A stretch of DNA of 64,000 nucleotides from Bacillus sonorensis NBRC 101234 = KCTC 13918. Its GTDB lineage: Bacteria; Bacillota; Bacilli; Bacillales; Bacillaceae. The notes under the pieces are model-generated. The model made no database searches. It had not been told where the DNA came from and saw nothing but the letters and a program-made list of their open reading frames with translations. Every line of letters begins with the position of its first letter. Position 1 is the first letter of the stretch. Where the stretch lies: the NCBI RefSeq assembly GCF_001592005.1, contig NZ_BCVZ01000016.1, positions 35,532 through 99,531 on the forward strand, in the 5' to 3' direction. This document shows, in pieces, positions 56,986-63,984 of the stretch. Position numbers and translations under genes: made by a program.

Positions 56986-57201
56986 ATAGAACATGCCAAA
57001 ATCTCGAGGGACATCTACCAAAACATCGCCGGGATCGGACTCGGCACATGGGCGATCGGCGGCTTTATGCGGGAAGGCTCCATGAAAAAGAGGAAAATCA
57101 ACGCCGCGCGCTCTGAGCAAGGAGTCAATGTAATCCGGCTGCGCGCCTCCATATGGTTTCATACAGCCGGAAGTGCCCCGGTTTTTTTCGGGAAAAATTA
57201 A
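56986..57201 (+). pseudogene. yhdN: Remnant of aldo/keto reductase gene yhdN
   Basis: After a strong ribosome binding site (AAGGAGGGGG at 56971) the frame reads EHAKISRDIYQNIAGIGLGTWAIGG, whose last part is the hallmark N-terminus of YhdN-type aldo/keto reductases (IGLGTWAIGG). The initiation codon is ATA instead of ATG. After FM the family sequence is lost and the frame soon stops, so only about 27 of some 330 codons remain. In B. subtilis yhdN lies exactly here, between sigM and plsC. Confidence 0.8.
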
Positions 57202-57283
57202 TTTTTAGTACCAGGTAATAAAAAATATTGTTATAATAAACGAAGGAAAGCCTCAATCGACTACTACATAAAGGAAGTGCCAT

Positions 57284-57886
57284 ATGTATAAATTTATCGG
57301 TTATGCTGCAAAAGCGATTCTTTCTTTACGCGGCGGAATTAAAGTATACAATAAGGAGAATCTTCCTAAAGATACGGGTTTCGTGCTAGCCTGCACACAT
57401 TCCGGATGGGTGGATGTCGTCGCATTAGGTGTCGGCATTTTGCCTCATGAAATTCACTACATGGCGAAAAAAGAACTTTTTGAAAATAAATTAAGCGGTT
57501 CTTTCCTTTCCAGCATCAATGCTTTTCCGGTCGACCGGGAAAATCCGGGGCCAAGCAGTATCAAAACCCCGACCAAGCTGCTGAAGGAAGAAAAGATTGT
57601 CGGCATTTTCCCAAGCGGGACGAGAACATCGGAAGACGTCCCTTTAAAAAGGGGAGCAGTCACGATCGCCCAGATGGGAAAAGCGCCGCTCGTCCCGGCC
57701 GCATACAGCGGTCCTTCCAACGGAAAAGAGCTTTTCAAAAAAGGCAAAATGAAGCTGATCATCGGTGAACCTCTCAACCAGGAAGATTTCGCTCAATATT
57801 CATCAAAAGAAAAACTGGCGAAAATGACAGAGGCGTTAAATAACAGCATTAAGTCGCTTGAGAAAGAGCTTAAGCAGTTATCATGA
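57284..57886 (+). CDS. plsC: 1-acylglycerol-3-phosphate O-acyltransferase PlsC
   Basis: A 200-residue acyltransferase of phospholipid synthesis that converts lysophosphatidate to phosphatidate at the membrane. The HX4D catalytic motif is CTHSGWVDVV; block II NAFPVDRENP, block III IFPSGTRTSE (EGTR-like) and block IV PLVPAAYSG follow. A hydrophobic N-terminus supports membrane association. AAGGAAG precedes the ATG. It corresponds to B. subtilis plsC (yhdO). Confidence 0.93.
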   Translation: MYKFIGYAAKAILSLRGGIKVYNKENLPKDTGFVLACTHSGWVDVVALGVGILPHEIHYMAKKELFENKLSGSFLSSINAFPVDRENPGPSSIKTPTKLLKEEKIVGIFPSGTRTSEDVPLKRGAVTIAQMGKAPLVPAAYSGPSNGKELFKKGKMKLIIGEPLNQEDFAQYSSKEKLAKMTEALNNSIKSLEKELKQLS

Positions 57887-57895
57887 ACAAACAAA

Positions 57896-57925
57896 AAAAC
57901 AGCTTGTAAGAGGCTGTTTTTTTGT
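57896..57925. terminator. Bidirectional terminator after plsC
   Basis: AAAAACAGC/GCTGTTTTT stem with TTGTAAGAG loop, flanked by A-rich and T-rich runs. Confidence 0.85.
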
Positions 57926-57934
57926 TTGTTTTCA

Positions 57935-59203
57935 CTATTCCACAACATCTTTCAAAAACTGAAGCAGTTCCCGCCAAAATGCCTCTGATGCCAATGCATC
58001 CGCCTCAGTTCCGCCGCCATATACGATGTTTGTGCTGTTCCTTGCTGTAGTTGGAAAATACGGCGGTCTGATGTGATGGCCTGCCTGTTTCAAGCAGACA
58101 TGCTTGAAAAAATGAGGAAAACGATGCTTTTTCAAACGTTCAATAACCATCTCGCTCATGTGAGCCGACGGCCAAACCATATCATCTGTACTTGATGTTA
58201 AGAGGACAGGCCCTTGTATACGTTCTGCTTTTATGATTGAAGGATGCTCTTCAGTGACATGGCGGAGCGCATGTTGATAAGCGTCCAGATAACATTGCGG
58301 CTGCCGTTTTATTTTTTGTTTGAGCCATTTTCCCAGCAGCGAAAAGCTGAAAAATGGGAGGGGGGCATAGGGCAACGGAGAGCCTCCGACACTCCACGAA
58401 GATGTCTGTCTCAGGCGTTTCAGCCCCACTCCCTGAAAGACGATTCCCCCGCCTACGTGTGAGATGACAAAACGAATGCCGGGAAAATGAGAGCCGATCA
58501 ATAGGGCGAGCTCACCGCCTTTAGATCGCCCGAATATTCCGATCCGTTCATGGTTTAGCCCGTCTTGCTCAAGAAGCCAGGCAAGGGCTTTCTGAAAATA
58601 TTCGAGCGGGATTTCAATCAATTTTTTAGGAAGATCGCCGTACTGAAAATAAGGGAGGGCCAATGCAGCATATCCGGAATTGGACAGCATCCCTGCTGTC
58701 GTTTCATCAAGGCCCCCGTCCGATCCGCCCAAAACAATCACAACAGGAGGGTGTTCGACAGAACGGGGACGGAAAAAGGTCCCGGCGACTCCGTGTGCAT
58801 TCACTTCTTCTCTAATGATCGTTTCCGAGATGATCAGTCGTTTGATTTTCTTTCTTAAAAGGATGTTTCCGTTTTGCTTGACTTCAATGTTAAAAACAGA
58901 GGGACGAGCCGATTTTTTTTGAAATGCGCAGGTCGGGTCCGCCGCTTTCATTGACCAAAAAAGCCCCATTTGATCTTTGACACGGTATGTACCTTCCAAA
59001 GGCATTGTCATTGCGGGATCGACTTCTCCAGCATCATCGGCTTGAAAGACTGCCCTGGACCTCCAGTTGACATCGGCTTCATCATTAACCTCAGCAGCGA
59101 TTTCAACCGATTCTCCTGGAGCAAAACCGCTCAATTTTATATTTATTTTTTCATCCCATTGCGAGATCGCAGGGATATGGATTGCAGGCTGGCGGTTAAT
59201 CAA
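57935..59203 (-). CDS. Acyl-CoA thioesterase / BAAT-family alpha/beta hydrolase
   Basis: A 422-residue protein with two domains. Residues about 10-125 form the beta-rich N-terminal domain of acyl-CoA thioesterases/BAAT proteins (IKLSGFAPGESVEIAAEV, MGLFWSM). The C-terminal alpha/beta hydrolase domain has nucleophile Ser in GIFGRSKGGELAL, an Asp in SSTDDMVWPS and the catalytic His in QAGHHIRPPY. Relatives hydrolyse acyl-CoA or transfer acyl groups to amino acids; substrate here is unknown. It overlaps the TetR gene by four bases and both are on the minus strand, so it is the regulated enzyme. Not present next to plsC in B. subtilis. Confidence 0.87.
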   Translation of the reverse strand: MINRQPAIHIPAISQWDEKINIKLSGFAPGESVEIAAEVNDEADVNWRSRAVFQADDAGEVDPAMTMPLEGTYRVKDQMGLFWSMKAADPTCAFQKKSARPSVFNIEVKQNGNILLRKKIKRLIISETIIREEVNAHGVAGTFFRPRSVEHPPVVIVLGGSDGGLDETTAGMLSNSGYAALALPYFQYGDLPKKLIEIPLEYFQKALAWLLEQDGLNHERIGIFGRSKGGELALLIGSHFPGIRFVISHVGGGIVFQGVGLKRLRQTSSWSVGGSPLPYAPLPFFSFSLLGKWLKQKIKRQPQCYLDAYQHALRHVTEEHPSIIKAERIQGPVLLTSSTDDMVWPSAHMSEMVIERLKKHRFPHFFKHVCLKQAGHHIRPPYFPTTARNSTNIVYGGGTEADALASEAFWRELLQFLKDVVE

Positions 59204-59790
59204 GACGGCTCCTCCTTTTCAAGCTTTGACCGGAATAAATCGACACACTCATGAATAAAATCATCAGCGCTTTCATCATTTGCTTCATCAGGTAATGATT
59301 GAAACAGAATATATTGGTTCAACAAGCCGAAAAACATCCTGCTGAGCATTTGAAAGTTGCCGTTCGAAATTTTGCCCTGATCGTAAAGCTTCAAAAAATA
59401 AGCAGCTAAAAAGCCGTGTAATCGGCGGGGGATTTCTGCGATTAATTCAGATACCTCCGGATCTTGTTTCGCTTCAGTGAAATACAGCCAAAACATACTG
59501 TCCTTTTCCAAGTTTTCTTCAAGGTACGATTTGGCGATCAATCTCAAATCATCTTCTAGACGGCAGGTGAGTTTTCCGGCAAGACCGCTAAAAAAATCAC
59601 CTGACGTTACATGCTGAATCACACTTTCGCGAAATAGATTTCTTTTACTCCCGAAATGCCTGAAAAGGGTCAAATGATTGACGCCTGCCTTTTCAGCTAT
59701 ATCCCTTGTGGACGCCGCTGTATATCCTTTTTCTTTGAAGAGTGTAAGGGCAGCCTGAATTAACCGTTCTCTTGTTAACTGTTTTGTCAT
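59200..59790 (-). CDS. TetR-family repressor of the acyl-hydrolase operon
   Basis: A 196-residue TetR-family repressor with the N-terminal HTH (RERLIQAALTLFKEKGYTAASTRDIAEKAGVNHLTLFRHFGSK region, residues 7-50) and a helical ligand domain. The operon with the hydrolase, with four-base overlap, and two closely related palindromes directly upstream make autoregulation likely. The inducer may be a fatty acyl or bile-type compound, guessed from the enzyme family. Confidence 0.9.
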   Translation of the reverse strand: MTKQLTRERLIQAALTLFKEKGYTAASTRDIAEKAGVNHLTLFRHFGSKRNLFRESVIQHVTSGDFFSGLAGKLTCRLEDDLRLIAKSYLEENLEKDSMFWLYFTEAKQDPEVSELIAEIPRRLHGFLAAYFLKLYDQGKISNGNFQMLSRMFFGLLNQYILFQSLPDEANDESADDFIHECVDLFRSKLEKEEPS

Positions 59791-59803
59791 TTGTCTCTCC
59801 TTA

Positions 59804-59823
59804 ATGTAACCATTTGATTACAT
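59804..59823. promoter_or_regulatory. TetR operator 1
   Basis: ATGTAACCATTTGATTACAT, a 9-2-9 palindrome with one mismatch, 14 bases upstream of the repressor start. Confidence 0.75.
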
Positions 59824-59840
59824 TTTAACCGAAAATAAAA

Positions 59841-59860
59841 ATGTAATCAAATGATTGCAT
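59841..59860. promoter_or_regulatory. TetR operator 2
   Basis: ATGTAATCAAATGATTGCAT, the same 9-2-9 palindrome with one mismatch; centres of the two sites are 37 bases apart. Confidence 0.75.
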
Positions 59861-59875
59861 TTTTGAAAGCCGAAA

Positions 59876-59910
59876 AAAAGAGGATGCAGTGTGACCGCAT
59901 CCTCTTTCTG
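59876..59910 (-). terminator. Terminator of yhdP
   Basis: On the minus strand AAAGAGGATGC/GCATCCTCTTT with a nine-base loop and T7, 18 bases after the yhdP stop codon. Confidence 0.88.
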
Positions 59911-59927
59911 TAAATATTCGATTGTCA

Positions 59928-61244
59928 TCACGCTTCTTCAAGGAGTTCTTCAGCGGCTCTTTTAACCTCGACATATGAGACGTGGTGGCCGTCGATTTCA
60001 TTAATCGTAAATTCAAACCCTTGATCGGTGATGGTATCGCCTTTTTGAACCTCATATTTCTGTGTGAGGAACCATCCGCCGATCGTGTCAACTTCTTCAT
60101 TGTCCAGCTGAATGCCGAGCAGATCGTTGACCTGGTTGACCAGCACTTTCCCGTCAAGAATGAAGTGGTCTTCGCCAATTTTACGAATTTCATTGATTTC
60201 GTCTATATCGAATTCGTCGCGGATTTCCCCGACGATTTCTTCAATGATGTCCTCGACCGTGACAAGTCCAGCCGTACCGCCGTATTCATCCGAAAGAATC
60301 GCCATGTGGACGCGTTCTTTCTGCATTTTGAGAAGAAGATCGTGAATCGGCACAGTTTCGATCACATGAATGATCGGATTGATAAATTGTTCAATCGTGT
60401 CTTCTTTTGAGCATTCTCCGCTGATGCAGGCCGTCAGAATTTCTTTGACATTGACGACGCCGATAATGTTGTCCTTGTCGCCGTCTTCCACAGGATAGCG
60501 CGTGTAGCCTTCGGCTTTTGTCACATCGATCATATCTTTGATCTTCATGTCATGCGGAAAGCTGACGACTTCTGTTCGCGGAATCATGATCTCTTTGGCA
60601 AGACGGTCATCAAATTCAAAAATTTTGTTCACATATTTGAATTCAGATTGATTAATTTCGCCGCTTTTATAGCTTTCCGACAGGATGATCCGCAGCTCTT
60701 CTTCAGAGTGGGCCATTTCGTTCTCAGAGACCGCTTCGAGTCCAAACGCTTTAGTCAAAAGTCTCGCCGATCCGTTCAGCGCCCAAATGAATGGAAACAT
60801 GATCCGGTAAAACCAAATGAGAGGCTTTGCGAAAAGAAAGGAGACGGCTTCCGCCTTTTGAATCGCAAGCGTCTTTGGAGCGAGCTCCCCGACGACAACG
60901 TGGAGAAACGTAATGAAGCTGAATGCGATCACAACCGCAACAATGTGCGAAGCCGAGCTTGGAATGTTCCACTTCATAAAGAGCGGTTCAAGCAGCCGGG
61001 CGACAGTCGGTTCCCCGAGCCATCCGAGTCCGAGAGCCGTCAGAGTGATACCGAGCTGGCAGGCCGATAAATATTCATCCAAATGTGTGACGACTTTTTT
61101 GACCGAAATCGCTGTTTTGTTCCCTTCGGCTATCAGCTGGTCGACCCTCGACGTTCTGATTCTGATAATCGCAAACTCGGATGCTACGAAAAATGCTGTC
61201 AACGCAATTAAAACAGCAACAAAAATCAAATTAACTATATCCAA
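59928..61244 (-). CDS. yhdP: CNNM/CorC-family putative magnesium exporter YhdP (MpfA)
   Basis: A 438-residue membrane protein. Residues 1-190 form the DUF21/CNNM transmembrane domain with three or four helices and the conserved [19 protein letters not shown] and [19 protein letters not shown]; two CBS domains follow (about 210-335) and a CorC_HlyC domain ends the protein (about 350-430). B. subtilis YhdP is implicated in Mg2+ efflux. The start is TTG at 61244 with GGAGGT six bases upstream. Its leader contains a second, start-less Shine-Dalgarno sequence similar to that of the paralogue yhdT. Confidence 0.93.
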   Translation of the reverse strand: MDIVNLIFVAVLIALTAFFVASEFAIIRIRTSRVDQLIAEGNKTAISVKKVVTHLDEYLSACQLGITLTALGLGWLGEPTVARLLEPLFMKWNIPSSASHIVAVVIAFSFITFLHVVVGELAPKTLAIQKAEAVSFLFAKPLIWFYRIMFPFIWALNGSARLLTKAFGLEAVSENEMAHSEEELRIILSESYKSGEINQSEFKYVNKIFEFDDRLAKEIMIPRTEVVSFPHDMKIKDMIDVTKAEGYTRYPVEDGDKDNIIGVVNVKEILTACISGECSKEDTIEQFINPIIHVIETVPIHDLLLKMQKERVHMAILSDEYGGTAGLVTVEDIIEEIVGEIRDEFDIDEINEIRKIGEDHFILDGKVLVNQVNDLLGIQLDNEEVDTIGGWFLTQKYEVQKGDTITDQGFEFTINEIDGHHVSYVEVKRAAEELLEEA

Positions 61245-61288
61245 TTAGGACCTCCACTCTAACGTGAGAATGAAGGTAACACCTCCTG
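61245..61288 (-). promoter_or_regulatory. yhdP 5' leader: decoy SD / anti-SD / SD element
   Basis: Read on the minus strand, CAGGAGGTG (61288-61280) is a near-perfect Shine-Dalgarno without an ordinary start codon after it. ACCTTC (61277-61272) can pair (with one G-U) either with that decoy GGAGGT or with the true GGAGGT (61255-61250) before the TTG. The two helices exclude each other. The order and spacing parallel the yhdT leader. Confidence 0.5.
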
Positions 61289-61304
61289 TTTAGTAAAAGA
61301 TTAA

Positions 61305-61730
61305 CTAAAGCAGCAGCATAAAAGATTGGATGACTTCAAGCTTTTCGGGTGAAAGCCGGCTTTTCAACGCGGCCCGCTCATCGGGATTCAGCCGCTTCAT
61401 CCGGTTGATGATCACGGAGATTGTATCGTTTACATGATCAATTTCCGACGTAAGACTTCCAATTTCATCATCATTTGCAGGTGAAGAGGGAAACTGGTTT
61501 TCCAGCCGCAGTTTGATGTCGGACAGAGCCAATCTTTGCCGCTTGCAGTCCGTAATAAATTTCAGCCGTTTGAGAGCGGCTTCATCATAATAACGGTAGT
61601 TCGAACATGATCTGTCAGGCGTTAAAAGCCCAAGATTTGTGTAATAATCCACAGTGCGCTTTGTCACGCCTGCCGCAGCTGCTAATTCGCCGATGCGATA
61701 TTTCTCTGCCCCATCTGCATCCCTCCTCAA
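61305..61730 (-). CDS. cueR: MerR-family regulator CueR (YhdQ)
   Basis: A 141-residue MerR regulator between yhdP and yhdT, where B. subtilis has yhdQ/cueR, the activator of copZA. The HTH is EKYRIGELAAAAGVTKRTVDYYTNLGLL and the wing CSNYRYYDEAALKRL; a coiled coil follows (about 75-125). The C-terminal Cys-rich metal loop of E. coli CueR is missing; the only cysteines are at about 42 and 62. The start is doubtful: the TTG at 61730 has no good ribosome binding site, while GAGGAGGG just inside the gene precedes an ATG in another frame, so a recent small indel near the 5' end is possible. Confidence 0.8.
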   Translation of the reverse strand: MRRDADGAEKYRIGELAAAAGVTKRTVDYYTNLGLLTPDRSCSNYRYYDEAALKRLKFITDCKRQRLALSDIKLRLENQFPSSPANDDEIGSLTSEIDHVNDTISVIINRMKRLNPDERAALKSRLSPEKLEVIQSFMLLL

Positions 61731-61877
61731 CCATCACGTTATAGTTATAAAACATTTTAATATATTAGAAGCAGTTTATACAAGTTAATTGATAAAAAAA
61801 GGGCGTGGAATTCATGAAGCAGCCTTTATTTTTTCTAAATATTCGCGAAAATATTGTCGGATTTAAAGTTTAGACAT

Positions 61878-61907
61878 TTGACTGACTGTTTTTTAATAAA
61901 GTAAGAT
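61878..61907 (+). promoter_or_regulatory. Candidate promoter of the yhdT leader
   Basis: TTGACT at 61878 and TAAGAT at 61902 with an 18-base spacer; the -10 box is imperfect. Confidence 0.45.
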
Positions 61908-61934
61908 AATAGTATATATTGACTTGGAGGTGGT

Positions 61935-61955
61935 ATGATGGGGCCCTCTGCATAG
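61935..61955 (+). CDS. Mini upstream ORF (MMGPSA) in the yhdT leader
   Basis: ATGATGGGGCCCTCTGCA followed by TAG, directly behind TTGGAGGTGG, a ribosome binding site stronger than that of yhdT itself. The second ATG is seven bases from the GGAGG core. The encoded five or six residues include a Gly-Pro pair. Upstream ORFs with proline codons sense Mg2+ in enterobacterial mgtA and corA leaders; a similar role here is a hypothesis only. Confidence 0.45.
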   Translation: MMGPSA

Positions 61956-62004
61956 TCATTCATACAGAACAAACATCAGCCTTATTACGGGAATTTGAAT
62001 TCAG

Positions 62005-62044
62005 CAGGAGGTGACTCCTTATCCTCCGAGAAGGATAAGGTTAA
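62005..62044 (+). promoter_or_regulatory. yhdT 5' leader: decoy SD and SD-sequestering hairpin
   Basis: CAGGAGGTGA at 62005 is a near-perfect Shine-Dalgarno with no start codon at a proper distance. CCTTATCC (62017-62024) and GGATAAGG (62033-62040) form a perfect eight-base-pair stem that hides the true yhdT ribosome binding site, four bases before the ATG. GGAGG (62007-62011) can pair instead with CCTCC (62023-62027), which disrupts that stem. Confidence 0.6.
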
Positions 62045-63418
62045 ATGGACGATATCGTTAGTCTGATGATCATCGGCGTTCTGATTGCTTTAACTGCTTT
62101 TTTCGTTGCATCAGAGTTTGCAATTGTTAGAGTAAGAAGCTCGCGTATTGATCAGCTTATAACGGAAGGAAACAAAAAGGCAGTTCGCGCAAAGCAAGTG
62201 ATATCGGATTTAGATGAATATCTGTCAGCTTGCCAGCTTGGAATTACAATCACAGCTTTAGGTTTGGGCTGGATGGGGGAGCCGACGCTCAGAAAGGTGC
62301 TGCATCCGCTCTTTGAAAGCCTTGATGTCCCAGTTTCTATTTCACAGGCGCTGTCAGTTGTCATTGCTTTTTGTGTGATTACATTCCTGAACGTTGTGGT
62401 TGGAGAACTGGCCCCTAAAACCATCGCGATCCAAAAAGCGGAGCAGATGACGCTTTGGCTGTCGGGACCGCTGTATTTTTTCCATATGGCCATGTTTCCG
62501 TTCATCTGGATATTAAACGCTTCAGCCAGAGTGCTCACCGGATTATTCGGTTTGAGGCCTGCTTCGGAAAAGGATGAATCGCATTCAGAAGAAGAATTGC
62601 GCATTTTGTTATCAGAAAGCTATAAAAGCGGAGAAATTAATCCGTCTGAATATAAATACGTCAATAAAATTTTTGAATTTGACAACCGGATTGCCAAGGA
62701 AATCATGGTGCCCCGCACCGAAATTGCCTCCCTCTCGGCGGATATGCCGATCGATGAGGCCTTGGCGGTTATGCTGAAAGAAAAATACACGCGCTGGCCC
62801 GTCTATCAAGGCGATAAGGACCACGTCATCGGCATGATCAACACGAAGCAGCTGTTTACAGATATGCTGTTCATGTCAGAGGCGGAAAAAAAACGTCTTT
62901 CGCTTAAAGCGTATGTCCGGCCCGTCATTGAAGTCATCGAAACCGTGCCCGTCCAAAAGCTTCTCATCAAAATGCAGCGGGACCGGATCCACATGGCGAT
63001 TTTGACGGATGAATACGGAGGGACGTCAGGGCTTGTCACGACAGAGGATATTCTCGAGCAAATCGTCGGAGACATCAGGGATGAATTTGACGAAGACGAA
63101 CTACCGCTCATTCAGAAGGTTTCCGACCATGAATATGTCATGGACGGAAAAGTGAGAATCGATCAGGTCAATGAGCTGTTCGAGGATGTCATAGAAGAAG
63201 ATGAGGTCGACACTGTCGGCGGACTCGTGTTGAAAGAAAACATTGATATCAGAGAAGGCCAGGCGGTTCATGTCGGCTCTTATACGATTACGGTCCTTGA
63301 GATGGAGGGCCGGCTGATTAAGCACGTAGAGATCAAACAAGAACAAACGACAGAACATGTCGAACTGGCGCCCGCAGATCCGGTCATGATCAATGAAGTC
63401 ACCTTGAGCGAAAAATAA
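62045..63418 (+). CDS. yhdT: CNNM/CorC-family putative divalent metal exporter YhdT
   Basis: A 457-residue paralogue of YhdP with the same order: transmembrane DUF21/CNNM domain (1-190, [39 protein letters not shown]), CBS pair (about 210-335) and CorC_HlyC domain (about 350-430). It has a longer acidic tail. The protein is likely to export Mg2+ or to sense and regulate it. ATG at 62045 follows AAGGATAAGG, which is part of a stable hairpin, so translation may be regulated. A terminator overlaps the end. Confidence 0.92.
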   Translation: MDDIVSLMIIGVLIALTAFFVASEFAIVRVRSSRIDQLITEGNKKAVRAKQVISDLDEYLSACQLGITITALGLGWMGEPTLRKVLHPLFESLDVPVSISQALSVVIAFCVITFLNVVVGELAPKTIAIQKAEQMTLWLSGPLYFFHMAMFPFIWILNASARVLTGLFGLRPASEKDESHSEEELRILLSESYKSGEINPSEYKYVNKIFEFDNRIAKEIMVPRTEIASLSADMPIDEALAVMLKEKYTRWPVYQGDKDHVIGMINTKQLFTDMLFMSEAEKKRLSLKAYVRPVIEVIETVPVQKLLIKMQRDRIHMAILTDEYGGTSGLVTTEDILEQIVGDIRDEFDEDELPLIQKVSDHEYVMDGKVRIDQVNELFEDVIEEDEVDTVGGLVLKENIDIREGQAVHVGSYTITVLEMEGRLIKHVEIKQEQTTEHVELAPADPVMINEVTLSEK

Positions 63419-63433
63419 GCTCAAGGTTTTTTT
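63401..63433 (+). terminator. Terminator of yhdT
   Basis: ACCTTGAGC/GCTCAAGGT perfect stem with a nine-base loop and T7; the left arm lies within the last codons. Confidence 0.9.
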
Positions 63434-63477
63434 GTGTTTTAAGAAAAAAGACCCGGACGGAATAGAAACAATGTCAT

Positions 63478-63520
63478 TTGAACAAGAACGTTTGTTCGTA
63501 TATAATAAGAACAAACGTTC
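63478..63520 (+). promoter_or_regulatory. SOS-type promoter with two LexA boxes
   Basis: TTGAAC at 63478, 17 bases and TATAAT at 63501 form a near-consensus sigma-A promoter. GAACGTTTGTTC (63486-63497, between the -35 and -10) and GAACAAACGTTC (63509-63520, just after the -10) each contain GAAC-N4-GTTC, the core of the Bacillus LexA/DinR box, and are exact reverse complements of each other. Confidence 0.85.
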
Positions 63521-63533
63521 AGTTTGGAGGGGG

Positions 63534-63938
63534 ATGCTCTTGCTGTGGTATGAAACCATTTCTGAAGATGAAAAGAAAACATACATCAAGAGAATTGAAT
63601 TTCACCTGCGAAACTGGAAAAATTACAAAGCCGCCGTTTTAAATTTGGAAAGGAGGATGGAAAAGGATGAGAAGGGAGGCCATGTAAAGGAGACGGAAGC
63701 ATATTATCAAATAGGTGCTGAAAAAAAGCTCTATCAATTTTTGCTGGACTCCATGGAAACGGCATTGGCCGAATTGGACGAGACGGAGCGGGCGCTTGTT
63801 GAATACCGCTATATTCACAATTGGAGCATGGGAAAGTGTGCAATGGAGATCGGATACAGTGAAAAAACATTGTTTTTATTAAAAAAGGCGTTATTGGACA
63901 AGCTTCTCGTCAGTTTGGCAGCGATAACCAATATTTAA
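63534..63938 (+). CDS. ArpU-like / sigma region 4-like transcriptional regulator
   Basis: A protein of about 134 residues with an N-terminal helical part rich in Lys/Glu (WYETISEDEKKTYIKRIEFHLRNWKNYKAA) and a C-terminal sigma-70 region 4-like HTH (ERALVEYRYIHNWSMGKCAMEIGYSEKTLFLLKKALLDKL). This arrangement is typical of ArpU-like late regulators of phages and phage-derived elements, which activate late genes. GGAGGGGG lies three bases from the ATG at 63534; the TTG at 63540 has better spacing and may be the true start. The promoter is of SOS type, so it should be induced by DNA damage. Targets are not within the window. Confidence 0.75.
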   Translation: MLLLWYETISEDEKKTYIKRIEFHLRNWKNYKAAVLNLERRMEKDEKGGHVKETEAYYQIGAEKKLYQFLLDSMETALAELDETERALVEYRYIHNWSMGKCAMEIGYSEKTLFLLKKALLDKLLVSLAAITNI

Positions 63939-63948
63939 TGAGGCGGTT

Positions 63949-63984
63949 GAGGACTTGTTTTCCAAAAGAAAACAAGTCTTCAGC
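63949..63984 (+). terminator. Terminator-like hairpin after the ArpU-like gene
   Basis: GAGGACTTGTTTTC/GAAAACAAGTCTTC with a five-base loop; no T tract after it. Confidence 0.6.

Larger units (their letters stand above)
61731..62044 (+). other. 314-base region between cueR and yhdT (long yhdT leader)
   Basis: AT-rich at the left, with a possible TTGACT/TAAGAT promoter at 61878-61907. It then carries a very short ORF at 61935 behind a strong ribosome binding site, and the decoy SD/SD-hairpin element at 62005-62044. The untranslated leader of yhdT would thus be about 130 bases long. Confidence 0.7.

Noticed and set aside
56890..57162. 90-codon minus-strand frame upstream of sigM
   Set aside because: It is antisense to the yhdN remnant, which has a clear aldo/keto reductase motif in the other direction.
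58244..59254. Several plus-strand frames opposite the hydrolase and TetR genes
   Set aside because: They are antisense shadows of strongly motif-supported genes.
61245..61271. ATT-initiated mini-ORF ending at the yhdP start codon
   Set aside because: ATT initiation is very rare and there is no matching ORF in the yhdT leader; the start-less SD is reported without assuming translation.
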